This document shows positions 1 through 7,329 of a stretch of DNA of 41,543 bases, one piece after another. A model generated the notes under the pieces. The model ran no database searches. It saw only the letters and a program-made list of their open reading frames with translations, and had not been told where the DNA came from. This DNA comes from Granulicella sp. S156 (GTDB lineage: Bacteria > Acidobacteriota > Terriglobia > Terriglobales > Acidobacteriaceae): positions 560,864-602,406 of the forward strand of contig NZ_LMUH01000026.1 of the NCBI RefSeq assembly GCF_009766105.1. Reading direction: 5' to 3'. Both the position numbers and the translations under genes were made by a program. Within the stretch, counting starts at the first letter, position 1. Every line of letters begins with the position of its first letter.

Positions 1-336
1 GACCAACTGCCGCCAGCCATGGCGATGAGGCGCTGGATGGACCTGTTCGGCGACTGGATCGCGACCAAGAACGGCATGCTCGACACACTGCTGGCGATGA
101 TCAAGACGGGCGAGATCGCCCACGAGCAGACCCGAATGGAGCTACTGGCGGCCATCACCACAATCCTCGACGCCGGCCGCGCGGTGGAGGGCCTCCGTTG
201 GGACGTCACCGCCGAAGACATAGCCGCGAGCCTTATCGGCATCTTCACGGTGGCCCCGAAGTCCCAGCGGGAAGCCCTCGCCGGTCGCCTGTTGGACCTT
301 CTAATGGATGGACTGCGGTTGCCATCCCGCCGGTAA
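1..336 (+). CDS. TetR/AcrR-family regulator, C-terminal part (cut by window edge)
   Basis: The reading frame is open from base 1 to a TAA at 334-336, so the N-terminal helix-turn-helix lies outside the window. The visible ~111 residues resemble the ligand-binding C-terminal domain of the SbtR-like TetR subgroup: a start like PPAMAMRRWMDLF, a WIATKNGM segment, then LLAAITTILDAG and a GRLLDLLMDGLR ending. Family members are dimeric repressors that release DNA when a small molecule binds. The ligand cannot be told from this fragment. A DUF4440 remnant starts about 17 bases after the stop. The family assignment rests on the conserved ending and the helical pattern and is fairly secure. The ATG at 19 is internal and not the real start. 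Confidence 0.75.
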   Translation, partial: DQLPPAMAMRRWMDLFGDWIATKNGMLDTLLAMIKTGEIAHEQTRMELLAAITTILDAGRAVEGLRWDVTAEDIAASLIGIFTVAPKSQREALAGRLLDLLMDGLRLPSRR

Positions 337-352
337 GCCACCTCCGCAAGAG

Positions 353-442
353 GCAAAGTTTGTCATGATCTGGCAGTTCAAAGGCGGCAACTGGAAGTTG
401 TCGCGCGTGATCAGCTATGACCACGCGGTTGCCAAGCTGTAA
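353..442 (+). pseudogene. DUF4440 / SnoaL-like (NTF2-fold) protein, C-terminal remnant
   Basis: Only the last ~30 residues remain: a KFVMIWQFKGGNWKLSRV run followed by ISYDH and a stop at 440-442. This matches the final beta-strands of DUF4440/NTF2-like proteins, where a W-x-h-x-R-h-h-S-Y-D-H ending is common. Upstream the frame runs straight into the end of the TetR gene with no room for the other ~100 residues, so the 5' part has been deleted. An internal ATG at 365 could start a 25-residue peptide, but a product is unlikely. I infer a decayed gene. A sequencing artefact is less likely because no second frame carries the missing part. Confidence 0.6.
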
Positions 443-830
443 GCAAACCAGCGCTGACCAGTGAACTTGCCCGAAAAGCAGACTTTTCAGGAAGATTGAA
501 AGTGCTACTGGTAAAGTCTCCAGCCGTACAATTTTTTAGGTGAATGCTGGCGCACAAGGCGAACTGGGGGATAGTGCGACGGACAACATAGGCTTGAATT
601 GACTTCCCGCAATTGTGCTGTTAGCTTTAAGCTCTGTCTACGCGCCGTTCGTGCGCTCGGATGAAACCCAATGAGGTTGGGCATTTGAGTGCGAACTGCA
701 GGATGGAAAGCTGGAGCGAGCCGGAATTTTGTTTCCGTGAGTCAATCCGGCCTACTGGCTCAGCGAAGGGATCACGTGATAGACAAGCTATCTGTGCGGA
801 GGCGAGTGCTGCGGCCGCCTCCGACACTCC
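443..830. other. Gene-free stretch
   Basis: About 390 bases between the DUF4440 remnant and the stop of the unknown minus-strand operon. I see no convincing gene: the only frame of note (minus, 627-827) has no family-like pattern and no ribosome-binding site. The left part carries a half copy of the dispersed palindromic repeat (463-494). Base composition looks more A+T-rich than in the housekeeping genes. Confidence 0.5.
463..494. repeat. Dispersed palindromic repeat, copy A (right arm only)
   Basis: The segment from GAACTTGC to CTTTTCAGGAAG matches the right arm of copy B (2383-2413) closely: GAACTTGC, a short A-rich stretch, then GAGACTTTT or CAGACTTTT and (G/C)AGGAAG. The left arm is missing or too degraded to recognise. 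Compare copies C and D at 5475 and 7214. Confidence 0.5.
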
Positions 831-1670
831 TTAGAAATAATCGTTAGCGAACATGTTGAGGTGAGTCTTGCCTGTTACGGCATGGACTTGGTCGTGACAG
901 TCGGGGAAATTGCCTTCGATTGTTGTTCGATCGCCCTCAGTTTCAGACACGTTGTAGTGCCGTCGTTCGTCGAGACGGACACCGAATCGAAATAGCCCCC
1001 CAATCTCGCAATAAGCGTGATGGGGAACACCGGTCGCAAATTGCGCATGCGTTTCCAGTCCATAAGCAAAGAAGCGCTTCAAATCATCAACGGCGTAAGT
1101 GGTCTTGTAGCTTGTCTTTTGACGCGGACGAACACGCGCCCGCAGACCAGCTAGTTGCTGCTCTACATCGTCGCTCAGAGAACCAGATAGAACGGCTTCT
1201 CGGCATAATCTAGCAATTTCGTTCAGCTCACTAGCTATGAAGTTCCGAAGGGGCAACGCAAGTAGCTTGGCGTCGTCGCTGCGCCTGAACTTGTTGAGCA
1301 GTTGGGCGAAGTTACGCAGCATCCGTGCAGAAATCCCGAAGAAGAAATTTTGGGGGTTTCCGCTTGCGGCCTCGGCCTCGAACGTAACAATGAACGCAGC
1401 AGATGTAATGTCTTGGACGTAGTGTTGCCACACTAGATCTACGATCAAGATGCATGCATCGTGGTTTCGTGCGCGGGACAGCAGAAAGCGCTCTAAATCT
1501 GCCGAGGAGAACGGAGCTTTGGGCGTCCAAGCGGCAACAGTAGGCTGAGCCTGTTGGTTTGCAAGCGGCCCCCGTTTGAACGCTTCAGCAGGAATGATCC
1601 CGTCCTTGCCCCGTCCAAAATGACGCCTTAACTTCCCGTCCGGGGTAATCAGACAAATAAAAAGTTTCAT
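831..1670 (-). CDS. Unrecognised protein, second gene of a two-gene operon (279 aa)
   Basis: I do not recognise this family. It looks soluble, with no signal peptide or membrane segment. It opens with a beta-strand (MKLFICLITPDGKL) and has a hydrophobic strand ACILIVDLVW near residue 95, a basic helical middle with many leucines (about 115-185), and an aromatic, His-rich C-terminal block ending GKTHLNMFANDYF. That block looks conserved in style and could be a functional site. The start ATG (1668-1670) overlaps the upstream gene's TGA in an ATGA, so the two genes are almost certainly translationally coupled and made together. The pair lies between degraded genes and dispersed repeats, which suggests a horizontally acquired cassette. 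Its function is unknown; an association with defence or stress is only a guess. Confidence 0.7.
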   Translation of the reverse strand: MKLFICLITPDGKLRRHFGRGKDGIIPAEAFKRGPLANQQAQPTVAAWTPKAPFSSADLERFLLSRARNHDACILIVDLVWQHYVQDITSAAFIVTFEAEAASGNPQNFFFGISARMLRNFAQLLNKFRRSDDAKLLALPLRNFIASELNEIARLCREAVLSGSLSDDVEQQLAGLRARVRPRQKTSYKTTYAVDDLKRFFAYGLETHAQFATGVPHHAYCEIGGLFRFGVRLDERRHYNVSETEGDRTTIEGNFPDCHDQVHAVTGKTHLNMFANDYF

Positions 1671-2101
1671 CGTTTCTTGGCTAGCCTTACCAACACCCGC
1701 GTCGGGATCACAACACCATCAAGATCTTTCGCTGGGAGCGCAGATAAAGCACCGAGGAAACTGAGCAACGCTGCTCCCTGAACTGACTCTCCGTGAACCG
1801 GGCGAGGAGCCGATGCCACTTCTTCATGAACAGCATCCTCAAATTCAAATTGGATACCACTCGGGACGATACCAACTTTCGCTCTTTGGTGCGGGTGCTT
1901 CACGACGTGATAGCGACCTTCTCCTGCGGTCCGCTCAACGAATGCTTTCAACCTCTCGCCGTTGAGAATGGCTTGATAGTCGATCTGGGCTTCGACCATG
2001 GAGGGGCCCGCAAAGCTTAGAAGATACGGCTTCTGGTCCTTCCAAGCAGCATTAGCCTTATCCTTCAAAAATTCAATGATTGTGTCTTCTGTCCCGCTCA
2101 T
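1667..2101 (-). CDS. Unrecognised small protein, first gene of a two-gene operon (144 aa)
   Basis: The start ATG is preceded on the minus strand by GAGGG about 8 nt upstream, a good ribosome-binding site. Residues ~1-85 look like a compact helical or winged-helix fold: an acidic helix (TEDTIIEFLKDK), then PYLLSFAG, DYQAIL, RLKAFVE, and a beta-hairpin-like HPHQRAKVGIVP. The spacing loosely recalls OST-HTH/LOTUS-type winged helices, which bind RNA or protein, but I would not assign it on that alone. A low-complexity linker follows, then a C-terminal helix-strand segment ending VLVRLAKKR. The stop overlaps the start of the 279-aa partner by 4 bases. It may be a nucleic-acid-binding or adaptor partner of that protein; this is inference. 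Confidence 0.7.
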   Translation of the reverse strand: MSGTEDTIIEFLKDKANAAWKDQKPYLLSFAGPSMVEAQIDYQAILNGERLKAFVERTAGEGRYHVVKHPHQRAKVGIVPSGIQFEFEDAVHEEVASAPRPVHGESVQGAALLSFLGALSALPAKDLDGVVIPTRVLVRLAKKR

Positions 2102-2468
2102 TCAGTTGCCCTCATGTCAATTTCACTAGGCTAGCGCAGTAATTGCCAAAATCATAGGCAAAGGGCACATCGTCGGGAAAACTCGCAGCATCCGTTCTTC
2201 TGTGAAACGCTGGTGAAAGCGGCGTACAAAGCGAAGACGAGGCCGAGCACGATCAAGCTCGACGGAATAAAGCGCACCGCTATGTGAAGCCCTAATTGCA
2301 TCCTTCAGCCTGAGCCAGACATTTTCGGCTCACGAAAACGGGGTTTTGAGCAACCTCGGCCGTCCGCTCTGAGCGGAGAATCGAACTTGCAGAAAACGAG
2401 ACTTTTGAGGAAGCTCCATTTTTCGCTATGCTTGCGAGTATGAGGGATCTGTTACGGGCAATCGGGCG
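2102..2468. other. Gene-free stretch between divergent genes
   Basis: About 367 bases between the divergent starts of the unknown operon and the first alpha/beta hydrolase, so it should hold both promoters. I could not find a convincing -35/-10 pair for either. Copy B of the dispersed palindromic repeat fills 2334-2413. Bases ~2200-2290 look coding-like in places but match nothing I recognise. Confidence 0.4.
2334..2413. repeat. Dispersed palindromic repeat, copy B (complete)
   Basis: The left arm (AAAACGGGGTTTTGAGCAAC, 2334-2353) is the imperfect reverse complement of the right arm (2383-2402). A small hairpin CCGCT-CTG-AGCGG sits between them. The right flank continues with ACTTTTGAGGAAG, shared with copy A. 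The left arm resembles AAACGGGCTTTTGGGCAACTT of copy C. It does not encode a protein and lies upstream of the hydrolase gene. Confidence 0.55.
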
Positions 2469-3344
2469 GTGATGCGTCAGCAGTACTGTCATGTGGTTGT
2501 CGGAGGCGTTCGCCTGGCCTACATAGAGCGGGAAGCAGTCGGAGGACAACATGCATCGCCGATCCTGTTGCTTCATGCGTTGCTGGCTACTGCGGAAACG
2601 CTGACGGAGCTGATTGCCGGGCTGCCGCCCGACCGTCGGATTGTGGCGATCGACCTCCTTTCGGCGCAGCCTACGGATGAGGAGAAAAAGCTGGATGTTC
2701 ATCAGGCGAGTCTTACTGGGCTGATCCACGATTTCATGAAGAGCATGGGTCTGGTGCAACCCGTTCTCATCGGGCATTCCCATGGCGGAGCGCTCGCTTT
2801 GCGGCTTGCGGCGACGGCTGCAACGGAGTTAAAGGGGCTGGTATTGCTGTCTCCGGCGCATCCTTTTGGCGGCTATAGAAGCCGCGTTGTGAACTTCTAT
2901 CTTCGACAGCCTGGCCGCATGCTTGCCTTGAGTATTCCACTGGCTCCGAACTGGATGATTCTACGCGCGTACAACGAGGCTGCGGGGTCGAAGAACCGTA
3001 TCAGGATGCGGCATTTGCGCCCTCATCTCAGGGTGCTGCGCAATCGCAACACTCTGCGCCGAGTACTCGAAATACTGAGGACGTGGGACGAGGATATGGA
3101 GGTTCTGCGTGAAGTTTTGGAAAAGGCTGCAATCGCCATTCCAACTCTTTTGATCTGGGGAGAGGAAGACCCGGTCGTCCCAATCGCCAGCGCAGCGGAG
3201 CTGGAAGAGCATCTTGCCGTTGGCGAGCGCGTGACGTTGGCGGGGATGGGTCACCTGTTGGCTGAGGAGGCGCCGGAAGAGTGTGCGAGATTGATCGGGG
3301 AGTGGCTCGTACGCCTTGATGCGCAAGGTTGCCATATCCCATGA
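2469..3344 (+). CDS. Alpha/beta-fold hydrolase
   Basis: A ~291-residue cytoplasmic serine hydrolase of the alpha/beta-hydrolase superfamily. The oxyanion-hole region is LLLHALLATAET (residues ~33-44). The nucleophile elbow is GHSHGG with Ser104. The acid is probably the Asp in LLIWGEEDPVVP and the base the His in GMGHLLAEEAPE, so the full catalytic triad is present. No signal peptide is seen. Translation can start at GTG 2469 or the adjacent ATG 2472; the upstream ribosome-binding site is weak. The substrate is not predictable: esterases, lactonases, epoxide hydrolases and C-C hydrolases share this pattern. A second, unrelated-looking hydrolase follows 88 nt downstream on the same strand. Confidence 0.85.
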   Translation: MMRQQYCHVVVGGVRLAYIEREAVGGQHASPILLLHALLATAETLTELIAGLPPDRRIVAIDLLSAQPTDEEKKLDVHQASLTGLIHDFMKSMGLVQPVLIGHSHGGALALRLAATAATELKGLVLLSPAHPFGGYRSRVVNFYLRQPGRMLALSIPLAPNWMILRAYNEAAGSKNRIRMRHLRPHLRVLRNRNTLRRVLEILRTWDEDMEVLREVLEKAAIAIPTLLIWGEEDPVVPIASAAELEEHLAVGERVTLAGMGHLLAEEAPEECARLIGEWLVRLDAQGCHIP

Positions 3345-3432
3345 CGAGCAGCGCATCTATGTAGTATGCTACTTATAGTGCTGCGATCGCACCACTCTAT
3401 TGCAATTGGAAGCAAGCTGGGAGAGGAGCCAT

Positions 3433-4572
3433 ATGACAGTTGGTGGTATGCCCGATACGGTGATGCTCGCATGGCTGTTTGTAGTGAGCGGAGCTCTAAT
3501 CGCGTGGTTCTGCATAACGCGGATAGTCGCGGTACGCAGAAAGAATATCGGGAGGAAACCGAAAACCACGGAATGTGTAGTTCTGTCCCTCACCGCATTC
3601 ATCGCCGTTTTGGCCGCAGTGAGTAGCGGTATAAATGCGGTAATCCTGCATCACGCTCGTGCGTTAGCTCCGGGCAGAATGTATCTGGTCCACGGCTACC
3701 GGATGCACATGCACTGCATGGGGAGCGGATCGCCAACACTGATACTGGATGCGGCACCAGGCAATGACAGCTTGATTTGGGGAGGCGTGCAGCCTGTACT
3801 CGCGAAGAACACGCGCGTTTGCGCCTACGACCGAGCGGGATGGGGGCTGAGTATGAAAGTACCCGGACCACAGGATGCGAATAATATAGCCGACGAACTG
3901 CGCGGATTGCTGGATGCAGCTGGTATTAACGGCTCGGTGGTGCTGATGGGGCATTCCATGGCCGGAATGTACATTCGGGCGTATGCGAGCCGGTATCCGG
4001 CTCAGGTCGCGGGGTTGATTTTTGTGGATGCATCGACGCCCCTACAGGATGAGGATCCAGTGCTCGGGGCAAAGATGCCACACGGATCACCGCCCAGGAT
4101 GAGATTATTCATAGTCAAAGCCGTAATGGCTCTGGGTGTGCCACGCTGGCTGGGCGCGTGCTCGCGGCCTCTGCGCGGATTTTCCCCAGAGGCGCAGCGG
4201 CTGCAGGATGCGGATTTCTGCGATTTCCACGTCGATGCGAATATCGGCGAGATGCTGCACTTTCACGAATCGGGCGAGGAGACGGTGCACGACGGCCCTT
4301 ATGCCGATCTGCCGGTACTGGTGCTCTCCAGCGACCCAGCGAAAGCGCTGGCTGACCACCACTCGCGCGCCGAGGTGGAGGCGTGGGAGCGCATGCAGGA
4401 GAACCTGAAATCCCTTTCGCCGCACGGCCGGCGCATCATCGCGAGGGGAAGCCCGCACAATATCCAGCTCGAGCGGCCAGACCTGATCGAGCTGGACGTA
4501 CCGCTGTTCATAGAGCAGATTCGGGGAACACAGCCACCGCCCAGTACCTATGGAACGAGCACTACTGAGTAG
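3433..4572 (+). CDS. Membrane-anchored alpha/beta-fold hydrolase
   Basis: I chose ATG 3433 because GGAG (3425-3428) sits 4 nt before it; the frame is also open further upstream. This gives 379 residues. Two hydrophobic helices come first (about 10-33 and 48-72), separated by a basic loop, so the catalytic domain is tethered to the membrane. The domain starts near residue 80 with a PGRMYLVHGYRMHMHCMGSG region, typical of a subgroup common in soil bacteria. The nucleophile elbow is GHSMAG (Ser175), and the catalytic His is probably in SPHNIQLERPDL near the end. The orientation of the two helices would place the domain on the cytoplasmic side if the N-terminus is inside. Its substrate is unknown. 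It is probably not co-transcribed tightly with the preceding hydrolase. Confidence 0.82.
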   Translation: MTVGGMPDTVMLAWLFVVSGALIAWFCITRIVAVRRKNIGRKPKTTECVVLSLTAFIAVLAAVSSGINAVILHHARALAPGRMYLVHGYRMHMHCMGSGSPTLILDAAPGNDSLIWGGVQPVLAKNTRVCAYDRAGWGLSMKVPGPQDANNIADELRGLLDAAGINGSVVLMGHSMAGMYIRAYASRYPAQVAGLIFVDASTPLQDEDPVLGAKMPHGSPPRMRLFIVKAVMALGVPRWLGACSRPLRGFSPEAQRLQDADFCDFHVDANIGEMLHFHESGEETVHDGPYADLPVLVLSSDPAKALADHHSRAEVEAWERMQENLKSLSPHGRRIIARGSPHNIQLERPDLIELDVPLFIEQIRGTQPPPSTYGTSTTE

Positions 4573-4690
4573 AGTAGATTCACGAGACTCTCCATGATGA
4601 CAGCGACGCCACTCACCCTAGCATCCTCCGCAACCAGGAATTGAAACATGCCAGGAATGTCTACGATGTTCCGTTGACGGATTGCTGATC

Positions 4691-5329
4691 TCAACGCGAG
4701 CAATCAGGCAGCGTGAGGGTACCGCGCGGATAGCTGCCAGCATTCAGTGTCTGCAGGTTCTTTTTCTGCTGCTCCAGGTCAGGCACGCAGAAGTCGACAC
4801 GCAGAGAGACCGGCAGAAACGTCTCGTTGAAGGGTTCCTGAGTCCTCCCGCTAAATCGCCCACCGTTGGTGAGGGGGTGCGGTAACTTTGGGTCAAATGG
4901 ATACTGCGTGCCAAAGATCTGTGGCTGCCCGATCAGCTGAAGATAGCGGTCGAGCGTCGCCGCCGATATCCATTTCGCACGATCGTAGCCCTTCGCCAGG
5001 GCATCCAGAGCGAGCACGTGGGCGAACAGGTAATCCGCCGCCGTCTCCCCATGCTGAAAGATATAGGCAGCCTCGTAAAAATCGTTGCCGGACGTGATCT
5101 CGCCGCGAGAGACCATGGCACGCACACTGGCGCGCCGCGCAGCCCCCCGTTCATCAAAGGCCTTTGCTGCTTCGGGCGAGGGATTAGTGCGCGGCGTCTG
5201 CGTCGGCATATCGTTCTGGTCTTGAAGGTAAAGCTGATGCAGCGTAGCGGGGGCTGGTGCAGTTTGCGTGCGAGCGCAGATGGATGAGAACATCAGCGCG
5301 CCTACGACGAAGAGGGGCGGGATACGCAT
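4691..5329 (-). CDS. Conserved secreted protein of unknown function
   Basis: The start at 5329 gives a clear signal peptide (MRIPPLFVVGALMFSSICA, cleavage near residue 20). The frame is open to 5437, but that extension is basic and runs into a repeat, so I reject the longer start. The mature ~190 residues contain the segments AAYIFQHGETAADYLFAH, RAKWISAATLDRY, and LQLIGQPQIFGTQY. This pattern is familiar from uncharacterised exported proteins of acidobacteria and other soil bacteria. The helical segments with a lone HGET suggest a small helical domain. No catalytic motif is obvious. It stands alone, convergent with the upstream hydrolase gene. Its function is unknown. Confidence 0.65.
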   Translation of the reverse strand: MRIPPLFVVGALMFSSICARTQTAPAPATLHQLYLQDQNDMPTQTPRTNPSPEAAKAFDERGAARRASVRAMVSRGEITSGNDFYEAAYIFQHGETAADYLFAHVLALDALAKGYDRAKWISAATLDRYLQLIGQPQIFGTQYPFDPKLPHPLTNGGRFSGRTQEPFNETFLPVSLRVDFCVPDLEQQKKNLQTLNAGSYPRGTLTLPDCSR

Positions 5330-5425
5330 GCAGTGGTAGACACCAGATGGGCGGTCTTTGTTCCAGTTCACACCTCTGCGCCGAAGCGTCAGCCGCCTGA
5401 CCAAAGCAGCCGGAGAGCACTGCAT

Positions 5426-5481
5426 AAGTAGCCCCAATCGGCTTCTTGGTAGTAAGGGTCCAATAGCTTCTGCTAAACGGG
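5426..5481. repeat. 56-bp dispersed repeat, copy 1
   Basis: It matches 6126-6181 at 52 of 56 positions with no gaps; the two copies are exactly 700 bp apart. The shared core reads CCAATCGGCTTC, GGTAGTAAGGGTCCAATAGC, then TGCTAAACGGG. On the minus strand both copies could encode a peptide like FSRSYWTLTT-KPIG, but no gene contains it convincingly. This copy runs directly into palindromic repeat copy C. Confidence 0.75.
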
Positions 5482-5545
5482 CTTTTGGGCAACTTGCCTC
5501 CGTCCAGACAGGCGGGAAGCTGAAGTTGCCGCAAACCGGACTTTA
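5475..5545. repeat. Dispersed palindromic repeat, copy C (complete)
   Basis: The left arm AAACGGGCTTTTGGGCAACTT (5475-5495, quoted in full at its limit) is the imperfect reverse complement of 5522-5545 (GAAGTTGCCGCAAACCGGAC and on). GGCAACTT and AAGTTGCC pair perfectly. The middle is G+C-rich. It is non-coding and lies between two minus-strand genes. Confidence 0.6.
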
Positions 5546-5628
5546 GGGGCACAAGAGGATAACTTTGACCTTGGCTAACATACGGCCAGAACGGATCGGC
5601 ATTGCTCCATCATCAAATGCTGGTCTTG

Positions 5629-6105
5629 TCAGTTGCTTAGAACCGACTCGGAGGGGATACTTCGCGGTCTCGTAGTTATGTGCCACACGTAAATTGTGAG
5701 GGCAAATTCGAAAGCAACAATAAACAAATAAATGGCCGTTGTGTGATGGACAGTTCGTAGAGTGCGCATACGCTCACCTGGATCGATAAAGCCGAGATAC
5801 AACCCGCTGAGTGCAATAACAATTGCCTCAGCTGCGAATAATATTGTGGCAAAGGGACGCATCTGCCACAGATATATCGCGCCAAGCAGATCCAGCACGG
5901 GTTCTACAAATTTCAACACCTGACGCAGTGGCAGGTGATCCGTTGGGGCCGGAAATGATGCCAACGGAGGAATCACGTGGAGTGCCCGCAACAGGGTAGG
6001 CCCTGAAATGATGAGGACGCCTATACAAAGCACACTCGCAAGCATCGGTCTTTTTCTGTTCGAATAGCCCATTTTCATCTCTGGTTTAGGTGTCAGTTGG
6101 AGCAT
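5629..6105 (-). CDS. Small integral membrane protein of unknown function
   Basis: A ~158-residue protein with about four hydrophobic segments: LASVLCIGVLIISGPTLL, VLDLLGAIYLWQM, FATILFAAEAIVIALSG, and AIYLFIVAFEFALTIYVW. A short basic N-terminus and tail flank them, so it is an inner-membrane protein. The start is uncertain: the ATG at 6105, or ATGs about 10-12 codons further in, are all possible, and none has a strong ribosome-binding site. The topology recalls small DoxX-like or uncharacterised four-helix proteins, but no signature motif is present. It lies between the two copies of the 56-bp repeat. Confidence 0.55.
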   Translation of the reverse strand: MLQLTPKPEMKMGYSNRKRPMLASVLCIGVLIISGPTLLRALHVIPPLASFPAPTDHLPLRQVLKFVEPVLDLLGAIYLWQMRPFATILFAAEAIVIALSGLYLGFIDPGERMRTLRTVHHTTAIYLFIVAFEFALTIYVWHITTRPRSIPSESVLSN

Positions 6106-6125
6106 AACCTAACCAATCGACGCTC

Positions 6126-6181
6126 AAGTAGTCCCAATCGGCTTCCCGGTAGTAAGGGTCCAATAGCTCCTGCTAAACGGG
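6126..6181. repeat. 56-bp dispersed repeat, copy 2
   Basis: Second copy of the repeat at 5426-5481 (four mismatches, no gaps). The similarity stops right after CTAAACGGG, where copy 1 continues into the palindromic repeat; here the sequence becomes GCGGTCTCAACTGG. This copy looks like a truncated version of the compound unit. Confidence 0.75.
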
Positions 6182-6254
6182 GCGGTCTCAACTGGTCGAT
6201 GCAACACTGAAGGCGTGCTCCACGCATTCGAAATAGACGGCTTCCGCCGGACCG

Positions 6255-7154
6255 CTAATTCGCTGAAGGGCGCTCGATGTGGTCGATCACCAGGACGGAG
6301 ACGGGCCCCTTGGCGGGTTCTAATCTGAGGCCGAGCTGTTCCCGGATGGCGCTGAAAATGGACGGGCCGGAGTCTTCGATCGACGTGGAGGGATCGGGCC
6401 CAGGCGACGATGCCGCAGGGGTCTCGGGCTCCCAATTCAGTGTGAAATCATAGCCGCCTGGGAGCGCTGTCCTGTCCTCAACGGTGCGGCCCACGATCTG
6501 CGTCAGCATCACGGCCAGAGTTGACATGGGAATCGCCTGGCCAGCTAGCCCGTGCTCCGACCAGCGGGTCACGCCTGCGCCCGTGCGGCCGTCGTATGGG
6601 TCCTTGAGCCCGTTGGGATAGGTGTCGCCAGGTTTCGCTTCCTTGATCTTGGAACCGTTCTTCGCGACGATAAGATCGTAGACCGGTTGTTCCCTGATCT
6701 CTTTGTGAATCCGCAGCTTGAAGCGGTCCGCCAAAAGGGCCTGCAACATCAGGCTATGTTGGTCGGGGTTTAGCCTATGGAGGGTTTCAAGATCGGAAGG
6801 GTCAACTTTAGCCTCAATATCGTATTTTTCGGTCTTGGCCCAATCCGGTACTCCGATGAACTTATCGTCGAGAGAGTTAAATAATCCGTAGGCTGCGCGA
6901 ATGATCATGAGAAGTGATGCGTTCGTTACGATAATTCCTTCGGGAGAGTTGACTGATCGGAACTGATTGGTCGCGGACTTGTTTTGCTTGACCGATACGA
7001 CAGCAAACGTGGGCAGCTGGACAGCCGCATTTTGGGCTGGCGATGCGGGGCTGACAGACGTGGCGCTTGTCTGGGCAAGTGCCAACGGAAACGCGATCAT
7101 CAGTGTACCCAGCGCGATTCCCGATAGCACGGGACTGAGAGGGATGCGACGCAT
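6255..7154 (-). CDS. TIGR03435-family secreted protein
   Basis: About 299 residues from the ATG at 7154; an ATG two codons earlier is equally possible, and the frame beyond it enters a repeat. A signal peptide (RRIPLSPVLSGIALG to about residue 28) precedes the hallmark features of this family: FAVVSVKQNK near the mature start, a block around LLMIIRAAYGLF and VPDWAKTEKYDIEAK, then LLADRFKLRIHKE, PVYDLIVAKNGSK, RTVEDRTALPGGYDF with LNWEP, and a C-terminal LGLRLEPAKGPVSVLVIDHI. TIGR03435 proteins occur in large paralogous sets in Acidobacteria, mainly Solibacter-like and Terriglobia genomes. Their function is unknown; some sit with BlaR1/MecR1-type peptidases, but none is seen here. This protein is a good lineage marker. 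Confidence 0.92.
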   Translation of the reverse strand: MRRIPLSPVLSGIALGTLMIAFPLALAQTSATSVSPASPAQNAAVQLPTFAVVSVKQNKSATNQFRSVNSPEGIIVTNASLLMIIRAAYGLFNSLDDKFIGVPDWAKTEKYDIEAKVDPSDLETLHRLNPDQHSLMLQALLADRFKLRIHKEIREQPVYDLIVAKNGSKIKEAKPGDTYPNGLKDPYDGRTGAGVTRWSEHGLAGQAIPMSTLAVMLTQIVGRTVEDRTALPGGYDFTLNWEPETPAASSPGPDPSTSIEDSGPSIFSAIREQLGLRLEPAKGPVSVLVIDHIERPSAN

Positions 7155-7213
7155 GGGCATGGGGAATTGTAGCGCGGCTTGGCCATCAGGTGACGCTTGG
7201 CCGGAGTGCCCGG

Positions 7214-7264
7214 AAAGTCGCGTTTTCGGCAACTTCGTGCCTTAGGTTGCCGCGAACGCTGTTT
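7214..7264. repeat. Dispersed palindromic repeat, copy D (complete)
   Basis: The left arm (AAAGTCGCGTTTTCGGCAAC, 7214-7233) pairs with the right arm (about 7246-7264). The reverse complement of the right arm reads AAACAGCGTTCGCGGCAACC, so GCGTT and CGGCAAC are shared. A GAACTTGC follows at 7268, as in copies A and B. It lies between the divergent starts of the TIGR03435 gene and the next gene. Confidence 0.55.
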
Positions 7265-7329
7265 CAGAGAACTTGCTTGTTTAGCGTGCGGCATGTCCGA
7301 ATCGGCTAAGTCCTGATACGCTGCGGTGG

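Noticed and set aside
627..827. A short minus-strand frame behind the unknown operon
   Set aside because: No ribosome-binding site and no recognisable pattern; treated as non-coding.
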